A DNA stretch of 19,531 nucleotides from an uncultured Hyphomicrobiales bacterium (lineage in GTDB: Bacteria > Pseudomonadota > Alphaproteobacteria > Rhizobiales > Beijerinckiaceae), in contig CAIWVR010000303.1 in the NCBI GenBank assembly GCA_903916165.1, positions 1 through 19,531 of the forward strand, written 5' to 3'. Position 1 is the stretch's first letter. Each line of letters begins with the position of its first letter. Shown here piece after piece: positions 6,036 to 14,202 of the stretch. The translations under genes and the position numbers were made by a program. The notes below the pieces were generated by a model, which was not told the origin of the DNA, searched no databases, and saw nothing but the letters and a program-made list of their open reading frames with translations.

Positions 6036-7703
6036 ATGTATCGCTATGACGAATTTGACGCCGGCTTCGTGCGTGAACGTGTCGCGCAATTCCGCGCCCA
6101 GATCGCCCGGCGCCTCGACGGCTCGCTGACCGAAGACGAGTTCAAGCCGCTACGGCTGAAGAACGGCGTCTACCTCCAGCTGCACGCCTACATGCTGCGC
6201 ATTGCCATTCCCTATGGCACGCTGTCGGCGCGGCAACTGCGCCAGCTGGCCGTGATCGGCGACACATATGATCGCGGCTACGGGCATTTTACCACGCGCA
6301 CCAATTTGCAGTTCAACTGGCCGCGCCTGCGCGACGTGCCCGACATTCTCGACCTGCTGGCCGAGGTCGAGATGCATTGCATCCAGACATCGGGAAACTG
6401 CATCCGCAATGTCACCGCCGATCATTTCGCAGGCATCGCAATCAACGAGGTTGAGGACCCGCGCCCGACCGCCGAACTCGTGCGGCAATGGTCGAGCCTG
6501 CATCCGGAATTCGACTCTCTCCCACGCAAGTTCAAGATCGCCGTCACCGGCGACGCCGCCGACCGTGCCGTGGTGAAGGCACATGACATCGGCCTGCGCC
6601 TCCTGCGCTCGAAGACGGGCGACATCGGCTACGAGGTCATGGTGGGCGGCGGCCTCGGACGCACGCCGATGATCGCCAAGACGATCCGCCACTTCCTGCC
6701 CAGGCAGGACCTGCTCGCCTATCTGGAAGCCATCCTGCGCGTCTATAATCTCGAGGGTCGCCGCGACAATAAATACAAGGCGCGGGTGAAGATCCTCGTC
6801 CACGAGATCGGCGCTGAGGAATTTGCACGTCAGGTGGAGCAAGAATTCGCCCGGCTCGACGGCCCCTCCATCGCGGCGGATGAGAATGAGGTCGCGCGCA
6901 TCGCCACCTATTTCGCGCCGCCCGCTTACGAGACCTTGCCGACGCGGTCGCTCGGCTTCGAGGCGGCCAAAAACGAGAACCGCGTCTTTGCGACCTGGGC
7001 GTCCGTGAACCTGTTCCCGCACAAAATGCCGGGCTATGCGGCCGCGACGATCTCGCTGAAGGCCATTGGTGAGGCACCCGGCGACATCACCTCCGATCAG
7101 ATGCGCGCCTTGGCTGACCTTGCAGAGCTTTATTCCTTCGACGAGATGCGCATCACCCATGCGCAGAATGTCGTGTTGCCCTATGTGAAGAAGGACGATC
7201 TCTTCGCGGTCTGGCAGGGACTCGTGGCCGCGGGCCTTGCTACTGCCAATGCGGGGCTGATCACCGATATTATCGCCTGTCCCGGTCTCGATTTCTGCTC
7301 GCTCGCCACAGCGCGGTCGATCCCCATCGCGCAGGCCCTCGCCCACCGTTTCTCGGACGAAAAGCGCCAGATCGACATTGGCGAGCTGAACATCAAGATT
7401 TCTGGCTGCATCAATGCCTGCGCCCATCACCACGTCGGCCACATCGGCATTCTGGGCCTCGAAAAGAGCGGCCAGGAGAGCTACCAGATCACCCTCGGCG
7501 GCGATGCGACGGAGACAGCCGCCATCGGCGAACGCCTCGGACCCGGCCTCGCGGCCGGCGATGTGCCTGACGCCATCGAACGGATTGTCGGCGTCTACCT
7601 TGCCCGTCGCATGGCGGGTGAGAGCTTCATCGAGGCGGTGCGCCGCCTCGGCCTCGAGCCGTTCAAGACCGCCTTTCAGGAGAAGACCCATGCCCCTGCT
7701 TGA
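6036..7703 (+). CDS. cysI: Assimilatory sulfite/nitrite reductase hemoprotein subunit (siroheme, 4Fe-4S)
   Basis: A 555-residue member of the siroheme reductase family with the usual duplicated ferredoxin-like and catalytic halves. The first half holds GYGHFTTRTNLQFNW and TSGNCIRNVTAD, typical of siroheme-contacting segments. The second half holds the cluster ligands Cys415 and Cys421 (CPGLDFC, C-x5-C) and Cys458 and Cys462 (CINAC, C-x3-C), the last bridging the 4Fe-4S cluster to siroheme. The enzyme performs a six-electron reduction, most probably sulfite to sulfide for cysteine synthesis in the cytosol. Nitrite cannot be excluded from sequence alone, but the DUF2849 and DUF934 neighbours are characteristic of the sulfite-assimilation operon. 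No CysJ flavoprotein is encoded here, so electrons probably come from a ferredoxin or a partner elsewhere. GGGGAC lies just upstream of the start, and the 3' end overlaps the DUF934 gene by 14 bases. Confidence 0.93.
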   Translation: MYRYDEFDAGFVRERVAQFRAQIARRLDGSLTEDEFKPLRLKNGVYLQLHAYMLRIAIPYGTLSARQLRQLAVIGDTYDRGYGHFTTRTNLQFNWPRLRDVPDILDLLAEVEMHCIQTSGNCIRNVTADHFAGIAINEVEDPRPTAELVRQWSSLHPEFDSLPRKFKIAVTGDAADRAVVKAHDIGLRLLRSKTGDIGYEVMVGGGLGRTPMIAKTIRHFLPRQDLLAYLEAILRVYNLEGRRDNKYKARVKILVHEIGAEEFARQVEQEFARLDGPSIAADENEVARIATYFAPPAYETLPTRSLGFEAAKNENRVFATWASVNLFPHKMPGYAAATISLKAIGEAPGDITSDQMRALADLAELYSFDEMRITHAQNVVLPYVKKDDLFAVWQGLVAAGLATANAGLITDIIACPGLDFCSLATARSIPIAQALAHRFSDEKRQIDIGELNIKISGCINACAHHHVGHIGILGLEKSGQESYQITLGGDATETAAIGERLGPGLAAGDVPDAIERIVGVYLARRMAGESFIEAVRRLGLEPFKTAFQEKTHAPA

Positions 7704-8190
7704 TCGCACCGGTCTTCGCACCGATATCTGGGAGGCGTCCGCGGACGGTGCCTCGGCGGCCGAACATGTCATCGTCGGCTTTGCCTGTCTCGATGCGGTG
7801 CTCGCCGGCAATGGTCGCGGGTGCAAGATCGGCGTCGCCATCACCAACGATGTAAAAGCCGTTGCGCTGGAGCCCTATCTCGACCAGGTCGAGCTGATCG
7901 CCATCGCCTTTCCGAATTCCGGCGACGGGCGCGGCTTCTCCATCGCAAGGCAATTGCGCGCGCTGGGATTCAAGGGCGTCCTGCGCGCCAGCGGTCCGCT
8001 GATCGCCGACCAGTTCGCCTCTGCGCTGGACTGCGGCTTCGACGAGATCGCCCTGCCCGACGGCGTCGCGGCGCGCCAGCCGGTTGCGCAATGGCTCGCC
8101 ATGGCGGGCATGATCAGCCATAGCTACCAGCGCGGCTATGGAGCGCAAAACATCCTCGACGCCCGCCGCGCTGCGCGCACGACAGCCTGA
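7690..8190 (+). CDS. DUF934 protein, accessory to sulfite reduction
   Basis: A 166-residue soluble protein matching DUF934, a family nearly always linked to CysI in proteobacteria and sometimes named an oxidoreductase probably involved in sulfite reduction. Visible features include LEPYLDQVELIAIAFPNSGDGRGFS in two stretches, ARQLRALGFKGVLRASG, and a Tyr/Gln-rich end SYQRGYG. It has a single pair of scattered cysteines and no obvious redox motif. The ATG at 7690 overlaps the cysI end by 14 bases and is preceded by AGGAG inside cysI, which indicates translational coupling. In some genomes cysH follows; here an AsnC regulator does. Family assignment is solid, biochemical function is not known. 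Confidence 0.88.
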   Translation: MPLLDRTGLRTDIWEASADGASAAEHVIVGFACLDAVLAGNGRGCKIGVAITNDVKAVALEPYLDQVELIAIAFPNSGDGRGFSIARQLRALGFKGVLRASGPLIADQFASALDCGFDEIALPDGVAARQPVAQWLAMAGMISHSYQRGYGAQNILDARRAARTTA

Positions 8191-8201
8191 GGCCTGCACG
8201 C

Positions 8202-8666
8202 ATGGATTTCATCGATCGCAAGATCCTCACCGCCCTGCAGGAGGATGCGACCATCTCGGTGGCCGAACTCGCCGACCGCGTCGGCCTGTCGCAGACGCCG
8301 TGCTGGAAACGCGTGCAGCGGCTGGAAGCCCAGGGGGTCATTCTCGGCCGCGTCGCGCTCGTGTCGCCGGAAAAGATCGGGCTCGGGCTGACCGTCTTCG
8401 TGCAGATCGAGATCCCCGATCATTCCGTCCACGGGCTCGACCGTTTCGCGCGCGCCGTGACCGCCATGCCCGAGGTGATGGAATTCTACCGCATGGCGGG
8501 CGACGTCGATTACCTGATGCGCGTGGTCGTGGCCGACATGGGCGACTATGACCGCTTCTACAAGAAGCTGATCGAGGACTTCCAGCTCAAGACCGTCACC
8601 TCCCGCTTCGCCATGGAGCGGATCAAATCCACCACAGCCTTCCGCGTGCCCGAAACGGCCACGTGA
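8202..8666 (+). CDS. Lrp/AsnC-family transcriptional regulator
   Basis: A 154-residue protein with the classic two-domain Lrp layout. An N-terminal winged helix-turn-helix (residues 1-50; DRKILTALQEDATISVAELA and LSQTPCWKRVQRLEAQGVI) is followed by a C-terminal RAM/ligand-binding alpha-beta domain (residues 60-150) with the family sequence AGDVDYLMRVVVADMGDYDRF. Such proteins form dimers to octamers and respond to amino acids. The ATG is 11 bases after the DUF934 stop, so it is probably the fourth gene of the sulfite-reductase operon. It could regulate this operon, the binding protein downstream, or distant genes; no binding site could be assigned by eye. The putative effector (for example cysteine or methionine) is inference from context only. 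Confidence 0.92.
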   Translation: MDFIDRKILTALQEDATISVAELADRVGLSQTPCWKRVQRLEAQGVILGRVALVSPEKIGLGLTVFVQIEIPDHSVHGLDRFARAVTAMPEVMEFYRMAGDVDYLMRVVVADMGDYDRFYKKLIEDFQLKTVTSRFAMERIKSTTAFRVPETAT

Positions 8667-8735
8667 TTTTTCCGCGTCCCTGGTGCAGATTGGACTTCGG
8701 AGGGCGCGGCGCGAACCGCAGCCCCGGGGGAGGAC

Positions 8736-9683
8736 ATGATGACACTTCAAAAGACTCTGGCGCTCGGTCTGGGTGCGCTTGTCGCGCTTGGCGCAACCGC
8801 GCAGGCGCAGGACAAGCTCAAGGTCGCGGTCGGCCAGCGCGGCGTCTACGAGAATTCGGTTTCCGAACTCGGCCAGGACAAGGGCTTCTTCAAGAAGCAC
8901 GGTCTCATCCTCGACGTCCTCTACACGCAGGGCTCGGGCGAGACCCAGCAGGCGGTGATCTCCGGCTCGGTCGACATCGGCATCGGCGTCGGTACGCATT
9001 CCGTCATGGGTGCCTTCTCCAAGGGCGCCCCCATCCGCGCCATCGGCTCGACAATCACCGGTGCCTACGAATTCTGGTACGTGCGCGCGGATTCACCCAT
9101 CAAGACGTTCAAGGACGCCGCCGACAAGACGGTCGCCTATTCCACCAATGGCTCCTCGACCATGATGATGGTCGCCGCCATGCAAAAGCAGTTCGACACC
9201 AAGGTAAAGCCGACCGCCACGGGCAGCCCGACGGCGACTTTCACGCAGGTGATGAGCGGCCAGATCGATGTGGGCTGGTCCGCGCCGCCGCTGGCCTATC
9301 AGCCGGTGATGGACGGCAAGACGCGCATGCTGGTGCCCGGCCGCGACATTGTCGCCTTCCGCAGCCAGTCGATCCGCGTGATCGCCGCCAATGCGGGCGA
9401 TCTCGAAAAGCGCCGCGACGTCTATGCGCGCTACATGGCCGCCTACAAGGACACCATCGACTGGATGTATTCCGACCCGACCTCGCTCGACGCCTATGCC
9501 AAATGGGCCGAAGTGACGCCGGAGCTGGCGAAAAAGGTGCGCGATGACTTCCTGCCGAAGGACATCGTCAATCCCGCCCGCATCGACGGCGTGGATGCAA
9601 TGGTGGAAGACGCCGTCACCTACAAGCTGTTGTCGGCACCGCTGACAAAGGAACAGCTGGCGACGCTGTTCCAGCGGTTCTGA
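8736..9683 (+). CDS. ABC-type substrate-binding protein, NMT1/SsuA-TauA-like, secreted
   Basis: A 315-residue periplasmic binding protein. Residues 1-24 form a Sec signal peptide (short basic start, Leu/Ala/Gly core, ATAQA before Gln25). The mature part has the NMT1/SsuA/TauA pattern: VAVGQRGVYENSVSELG, KGFFKKHGL, GSGETQQAVISGSVDIGIG, and NGSSTMMMVAAM near the hinge. Relatives deliver sulfonates, taurine, nitrate or thiamine precursors to ABC importers. Its position 69 bases after the AsnC gene and sulfite-reductase block makes a sulfonate attractive, but this is inference. GGGGGAGGA directly precedes two tandem ATGs (8736 and 8739); either could start. No ATPase or permease gene follows; the next gene is on the other strand, so this is an orphan component. 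Confidence 0.88.
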   Translation: MMTLQKTLALGLGALVALGATAQAQDKLKVAVGQRGVYENSVSELGQDKGFFKKHGLILDVLYTQGSGETQQAVISGSVDIGIGVGTHSVMGAFSKGAPIRAIGSTITGAYEFWYVRADSPIKTFKDAADKTVAYSTNGSSTMMMVAAMQKQFDTKVKPTATGSPTATFTQVMSGQIDVGWSAPPLAYQPVMDGKTRMLVPGRDIVAFRSQSIRVIAANAGDLEKRRDVYARYMAAYKDTIDWMYSDPTSLDAYAKWAEVTPELAKKVRDDFLPKDIVNPARIDGVDAMVEDAVTYKLLSAPLTKEQLATLFQRF

Positions 9684-9691
9684 GGTGAGAA

Positions 9692-9770
9692 GGGGTCGCA
9701 GCCAAGTAGGCCTCGCGACCCCCACCCCGCTCGGGCTTCGCCCGGGTCGCCCTCCCCAAAAGGGGGAGGG
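9692..9770. repeat. Three-hairpin GC-rich palindromic repeat between convergent genes
   Basis: Three inverted repeats occupy the gap between convergent genes: 9692-9699/9715-9722 (GGGGTCGC/GCGACCCC), 9732-9736/9740-9744 (CGGGC-TTC-GCCCG) and 9750-9757/9763-9770 (CCCTCCCC/GGGGAGGG). The last two match in order, spacing and flavour the pair at 1648-1693, so both look like copies of one dispersed repeat. No clear T-run is present, so terminator function is uncertain. Confidence 0.7.
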
Positions 9771-9781
9771 AAAGGGTGCCC

Positions 9782-11008
9782 CTACCCCCGCGCCTCGTCC
9801 TGCATCGGCGTGAAGAACACAAAGAAATTGGCGATCACGATCGTGCCGGCGACAAAGTAGAAGGCGCTCATCAGGCCATAGCGGTCGGCGAGCAAGCCCG
9901 CGACATAGGGGCCGATCGCCTGCCCCGCAGCCTGCATGCCAAACATCACGCCAATCGCGCTGCCGCCCATGTTGCGGGGCGTCGCGTCCAGCAGCCACGC
10001 CTGCAGCACGGAGCGGATCGAGAACAGGAAGAAGCCGAGCAAGGCGATCATCAGCACGAAGATCTGCGAACCGCCGGTGAAGATCATCGCGAACAACACC
10101 AGCGCCGTCATCGAGAAACTCCCCATGATGATCTGGCGGCGGCCCATCTTGTCCGACAAATGACCCGCGATGGGTGCCGCAGCGAAACCGGCGGCCTGAA
10201 CGGCGAACATGCACATGCCGACCCAAAACAGCGAATAGCCCATCACATTGGCGAGGTAGAGCGGCAGGAAGGTCATCAGGGCCGCTTGCGTGAGCGCGCG
10301 GCACGCCGAGCACATCGACACCATGACGAGGACGCGGCTCTTCAGCAGCGCACCGAACGAGGCGAACAGCGCCTTGCCCTTGAGCAGGTCCTTTTCAGCT
10401 TTCTTTTCGGAGTTTTGGGTGCGCCCGACAAAAAGCAGGATCGCAACGGACATGAGGATACCAGGAATGACATTGACGATCACGACGTCACGCCATGAGA
10501 ACATGGTCAGCAGGAAACCAATCGCGAGTGGTGCGAGGGCGTCCCCAAAATTCCCGCCCATGCCGTGAAATGACATGACCAGACCCTTGCGCTCGGGGAA
10601 ACGTTCGGCAAGCCAGGGAATGGCGGTCGGGTGCCAGAAATTATTGCCGATGCCGACCATCACAGCGCAGGTCAGGATCATCCAGTAGGTGTGCGAGAAT
10701 CCAATCACCAGATAGGGGAAACCGACCCAGAACAGCGAAAGCGCCATCAGCAATCCCTTGCGCCCGGAGGAATCGACGAAAATGCCGCCGGGAATATTGG
10801 CGATCGCGCCCGCCGCATATTGGAAGGCGATGATCGCGCCGATCTGGCTGTAGTTGAGGCCGAGTTCGTTGCCGATCAGCGGCAGCAACAGGTAGAAGGT
10901 CGACGGATACCAATGGGTGAGCGCGTGTCCGGCGCAGACAACCCAGATTTCGGTGAAGGAATTGCGGACGGGCTTGTCTTCTTCCACGCCGGTCATAATC
11001 GCAGTCAT
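9782..11008 (-). CDS. MFS transporter, distant Fsr (fosmidomycin-resistance)-like
   Basis: A 408-residue inner-membrane protein with about twelve hydrophobic helices in two six-helix halves. MFS motif A appears in both halves: GIFVDSSGRKG after TM2 and GHLSDKMGRRQ after TM8. The segment WHPTAIPWLAERF followed by HGMGGNFGDALAPL parallels the FHPE...QVGGNxGxxLGPL block of fosmidomycin-resistance transporters, suggesting a relative of that group, though more diverged than the protein at 16602-17822. TGAGGAGAACG precedes the ATG. It lies downstream of the short-chain dehydrogenase on the same strand, 192 bases away, so co-transcription is possible. The substrate and the direction of transport are unknown. 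Confidence 0.88.
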   Translation of the reverse strand: MTAIMTGVEEDKPVRNSFTEIWVVCAGHALTHWYPSTFYLLLPLIGNELGLNYSQIGAIIAFQYAAGAIANIPGGIFVDSSGRKGLLMALSLFWVGFPYLVIGFSHTYWMILTCAVMVGIGNNFWHPTAIPWLAERFPERKGLVMSFHGMGGNFGDALAPLAIGFLLTMFSWRDVVIVNVIPGILMSVAILLFVGRTQNSEKKAEKDLLKGKALFASFGALLKSRVLVMVSMCSACRALTQAALMTFLPLYLANVMGYSLFWVGMCMFAVQAAGFAAAPIAGHLSDKMGRRQIIMGSFSMTALVLFAMIFTGGSQIFVLMIALLGFFLFSIRSVLQAWLLDATPRNMGGSAIGVMFGMQAAGQAIGPYVAGLLADRYGLMSAFYFVAGTIVIANFFVFFTPMQDEARG

Positions 11009-11131
11009 TCGTTCTCCTCAGGAGCCGGAATCGCTGGCGCTGTCCCTCTTTGCGGGGCGCAGCGACAGATTCTCAGGGCATTGTGAGGCTGTGTAGACGC
11101 AAACCAGCCAGAAGAGAAGCACCCATGACCC

Positions 11132-11182
11132 TGTCGGGCCGGCAGAGCCGACACCGGAGACGCCTGAAAATCGGGCGCCTCC
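11132..11182 (-). repeat. Two tandem hairpins between dehydrogenase and MFS gene
   Basis: Downstream of the dehydrogenase stop, the minus-strand transcript could form a 9-bp hairpin (11182-11174 with 11164-11156) and then a 6-bp hairpin (11153-11148 with 11137-11132, TGTCGG/CCGACA). In the first stem one pair is G-U on the minus strand but a mismatch on the plus strand, which favours a role in minus-strand RNA. There is no T-run, so it is more likely an mRNA-stabilising or attenuating element than a classical terminator. Confidence 0.4.
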
Positions 11183-11200
11183 AGCCGGTTCCAGTTTGGC

Positions 11201-12007
11201 CTAGAGCATCACGGCCTTGCCCTCGGGAGTCATACGTCCCTTGAAGGTCACATAGCCGCCATCGATCAGGAGGTCCGTCCCGGTGATGAAGGACGCATCG
11301 CTGGACGCCAGGAAAGCCGCACCCGCCGCGATCTCCTCCGGCTCTCCGGGACGGTTGAGCAGATGACGCGGGCCGTTGATCACGCGCGCCTTGTCCTTGC
11401 CGCCGACACGCTTGCTGGAGCGTTCCGTCAGGATGAACCCCGGCGAGATTGAATTGGCGCGAATATTGTCAGGGGCATGGTCCTGCGCGAGAATCTTCGT
11501 GAAGAAGATCAACGCCGCCTTGGTGGTGCAGTAAGGCGAGCGGCCCTGCACGCCCAATTGGCCGAGTTGCGAGGCGATATTGATGATCGCACCGCCGCCT
11601 GCGGCACGCATGTGCGGCACGCCATATTTGCACATCAGGAACGCACCGGTCAGGTTGACCGAAAGTGCCTTGTTCCATTGCTCCAGCGACAAAGTCTCAA
11701 CCGTCCCGTCAGGAGTGATCGTCGCCGCGACATTCACCAGCGTCGTCAGTTTCCCGAAGGACTGCATCGCGACGGCGACCGCTGCCTCGCAGGCCAAAGG
11801 GTCTGACACGTCGACGCCCACAAAACTCGCGCGTCCACCCTGCGCGATCACCTTGCGGGCGGTTTCCTCGGCCTTGGCCGGGTCAAGGTCGCCGATGACG
11901 ACAGCCGATCCCTCACTGGCCAGACGCAAGGCAATGGCCGTTCCGATTTCTCCGCCGCCGCCGGTGATCAGCGCGACCTGATCTGCAAGCCTGTTCTCCA
12001 ACGCCAT
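11201..12007 (-). CDS. Short-chain dehydrogenase/reductase (classical SDR)
   Basis: A 268-residue single-domain Rossmann enzyme. The cofactor loop is TGGGGEIG (residues 15-22), and Asp40 at the end of strand two favours NAD(H) over NADP(H). The catalytic set is present: Asn118 (VNLTG), Ser146 (NIASQLG), Tyr159 and Lys163 (YCTTK). The common NNAG motif reads NVAA, a tolerated variant. The C-terminal ITGTDLLIDGGY block is typical of the FabG-like or alcohol dehydrogenase group. These enzymes interconvert secondary alcohols and ketones in the cytosol; the specific substrate is not deducible. A GGGGGAC ribosome site precedes the ATG. The MFS carrier lies downstream on the same strand and might import or export its substrate. 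An MFS_3 gene diverges upstream. Confidence 0.92.
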   Translation of the reverse strand: MALENRLADQVALITGGGGEIGTAIALRLASEGSAVVIGDLDPAKAEETARKVIAQGGRASFVGVDVSDPLACEAAVAVAMQSFGKLTTLVNVAATITPDGTVETLSLEQWNKALSVNLTGAFLMCKYGVPHMRAAGGGAIINIASQLGQLGVQGRSPYCTTKAALIFFTKILAQDHAPDNIRANSISPGFILTERSSKRVGGKDKARVINGPRHLLNRPGEPEEIAAGAAFLASSDASFITGTDLLIDGGYVTFKGRMTPEGKAVML

Positions 12008-12253
12008 ATCGTCCCCCTGTTGTCGCCCTGCGCAATCTTACCGATCACGCTCGGGAAAGCGAGCTTTGCAAAACCCGGGAGCACGTTTCCCGCTTGCTGG
12101 CCGGCCGCGTCCAGCTGATCCACCAAACTCTTTGGGGTCAGCCTTCGGGTCCGCCCGCCTTCTGCATGCAAAGAGGCAAGCTGAATCGCCGGGCTTGCGC
12201 CCGGACCGTCAATGCGGCACTCCTCAGGACAAGAACCCGAGAGCCCCACACGA

Positions 12254-13504
12254 ATGGCCCTGAACCTCACCCGTGTTTTCGCCCATCGCAATTATGCGTG
12301 GTTCGTCGGTGGTGGCGGCCCCAATTACGTGACCTCGTGGATGCAGCGCGTTGGCGTTGGCTGGCTCGCCTGGGAATTGTCCCATTCTCCCCTCTGGCTC
12401 GGCATTGTGGCGGCTGCCGATCTTGCGCCAATGCTGATCCTGTCGCCCTTCGCGGGGGCCTACGCCGACCGCAATGATCCACTGGCCATCGTGCGGCGCA
12501 CCGAATCGCTGCTGTTCATGCAGTCGGTCCTGCTGTTCGTGCTGATGTCGATGGGTGTCCTCAATATTACCCTGCTGGTCGCCCTGTCGCTGTGGTCTGG
12601 CCTTGTCTACCCGTTTCATCAGGCAGCGCGGCATTCCATTGTGCCCACCATTGTGCCCCGCGCCGATTTCGCGACCGCCATCGCGCTTGATTCCGCCCTG
12701 TTCCAGGTCTCGCGCTTCATCGGTCCGACCATCGCCGCGCTGGTCATCCCGGTGTTTGGCGTCCAGGGGACATTCGTCACGCATGCCTGTGGCACGGCCT
12801 TCTACGTTTTTGCGCTTTGGCAACTCGACGTGACACCGCCCAAACGCGAAGCGCGCACCTCAAGCATGCTGTCTGACGTCAGGGATGGGATCAACTATGT
12901 CGCGCGTGACATCGGCATCTGGCCGCTCTTCGCGCTGCTCAGCGTCGCCTCTATTATGCTGCGCCCGATCCAGGACATGCTGCCAGGCTTTGCCGGCCAG
13001 ACCTACAATGCCGGTGCCGTGGGCCTTGCGTGGCTGACGTCGGCCATGGGCATTGGCGCGGCCATCAGTGCCGTCTGGATCGCGAGCCGTGGCAAGCTGA
13101 GGGGCCTGACGCTGTTCGTCTACGCCGGTTTTCTCGGGCTGATCGTGTCGACTGTCGCCTTTGTGATGTCGCCGCACTTGTGGATCGGCGTCATCTGCAT
13201 GGGTCTCAGCGGCTTCACGCTCAACACCATGTCCACCAGCATCCAGGCGCTCGTGCAATCGTCGCTGCCCGACGATTACCGGGGCCGCGTGATGTCCCTT
13301 TACGGGATGATCTGGCGTGGCGCGCCAGCTGTCGGCGCGCTCGCGGCGGGCGCTGCGGCCGAGCACATCGGCCTGGGCGCGACCTTCGAGATCGCGTCCG
13401 GCCTCTGCTTTCTCATCTGGCTTGCGGCACTGCCATTGCGGGGCCGCATCGCCCATGTGGCCGAGCGCGGGCGCGATGCGCCCGGCACCCGTCCCAGACC
13501 CTAG
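12254..13504 (+). CDS. MFS exporter, EntS/MFS_3-like
   Basis: A 416-residue inner-membrane protein with about twelve hydrophobic helices. The N-terminus (TRVFAHRNYAWFVGG) and the run SWMQRVGVGWLAWELSHSPL match the MFS_3 group that includes the enterobactin exporter EntS and macrolide-efflux-like proteins. Motif A is GAYADRNDPLAIVRR between TM2 and TM3, and the C-terminal half has VQSSLPDDYRGRVMSLYGM, a strong signature of this group. An ATG 42 bases upstream (12212) is in frame, but the family N-terminus begins at the chosen Met and neither start has a strong ribosome site. It diverges from the SDR gene and its stop overlaps the nitroreductase stop at a shared CTAG. It probably exports a small molecule or drug; no siderophore genes are nearby. 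Confidence 0.88.
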   Translation: MALNLTRVFAHRNYAWFVGGGGPNYVTSWMQRVGVGWLAWELSHSPLWLGIVAAADLAPMLILSPFAGAYADRNDPLAIVRRTESLLFMQSVLLFVLMSMGVLNITLLVALSLWSGLVYPFHQAARHSIVPTIVPRADFATAIALDSALFQVSRFIGPTIAALVIPVFGVQGTFVTHACGTAFYVFALWQLDVTPPKREARTSSMLSDVRDGINYVARDIGIWPLFALLSVASIMLRPIQDMLPGFAGQTYNAGAVGLAWLTSAMGIGAAISAVWIASRGKLRGLTLFVYAGFLGLIVSTVAFVMSPHLWIGVICMGLSGFTLNTMSTSIQALVQSSLPDDYRGRVMSLYGMIWRGAPAVGALAAGAAAEHIGLGATFEIASGLCFLIWLAALPLRGRIAHVAERGRDAPGTRPRP

Positions 13505-14100
13505 AAACGCATCGTTTCGCCATAGGTGTCGGTATAGACAATGTCCGACAGGCTCTTGCGGGCACGAGGTGCCTTTTCGCGGTCCGCCAGATCGTCGGGC
13601 AGCACGCTGGCGTCGGCCTGATAGCCGAGAGCGAAAGCGACGAGGATGTCGGTGTCATCGGGCACCTGATAGGCCGCGCGGATCTTGTCTTTCTCGATGC
13701 CGCCGGCCTGATGGACGCTCAATCCCAGCGCCGTTGCCTGAAGGACCATCTGCGCGACAGCCGCGCCCGTGTCGTAATGCGCCGCGCCATTGGCTGCGCC
13801 TTCATCATTGACCTTGCGGGCGAGCACGATGATCAGCACGGGCGCGAGTTTCGCCCAGCGCTGGTTGCGCACAATGAAACCATCGAGCGCCTTGGCATGG
13901 GCTTCTGGCCGGTCGGACGTGGCGACGATAAAACGCCACGGCTGCACATTGTTGGACGAGGCGGCCCAGCGCCCCGCTTCCAGCACCGAAATCAGGTCAT
14001 CCCTGGACACCGGCCTGCCCGCGTCCATGGCGCGCGGGCTCCAGCGGTCGCGGATCAGCGGGTGCACGTCGCGCAGGGTCTCCGCAGGCTTCTTCAACAT
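13501..14100 (-). CDS. Nitroreductase-family FMN oxidoreductase
   Basis: A 199-residue FMN-dependent protein. The N-terminal RWSPRAMD and the segment AASSNNVQPWRFIV (around residues 46-59) are the phosphate- and isoalloxazine-binding parts of the nitroreductase fold, and the central AHYDTGAAVAQMVLQATALGL helix is the dimer core. Relatives reduce nitro compounds, quinones or flavins with NAD(P)H, or act as dehydrogenases in specialised pathways. The ATG at 14100 is preferred, with GAAGGA about eight bases upstream; a TTG at 14115 would add five residues. It lies 102 bases downstream of the TctC-like gene on the same strand, so it may be the last gene of that unit. The natural substrate is unknown. 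Confidence 0.9.
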   Translation of the reverse strand: MLKKPAETLRDVHPLIRDRWSPRAMDAGRPVSRDDLISVLEAGRWAASSNNVQPWRFIVATSDRPEAHAKALDGFIVRNQRWAKLAPVLIIVLARKVNDEGAANGAAHYDTGAAVAQMVLQATALGLSVHQAGGIEKDKIRAAYQVPDDTDILVAFALGYQADASVLPDDLADREKAPRARKSLSDIVYTDTYGETMRF

Positions 14101-14202
14101 TGTCTGGTCCTTCAAAAAGGGGTGGGGCGCGGCCAGAGGCCATCGGGCCGCAAGATGCGACGTGCGACCCGGTCTGGCAAGGCTTGCACGGATCCGTTCC
14201 CG

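Noticed and set aside
6150..7847. Open frame of 565 codons on the minus strand
   Set aside because: It is the antisense of cysI, whose siroheme and cluster motifs are unmistakable. Long antisense frames are usual in GC-rich DNA, and this one shows no domain.
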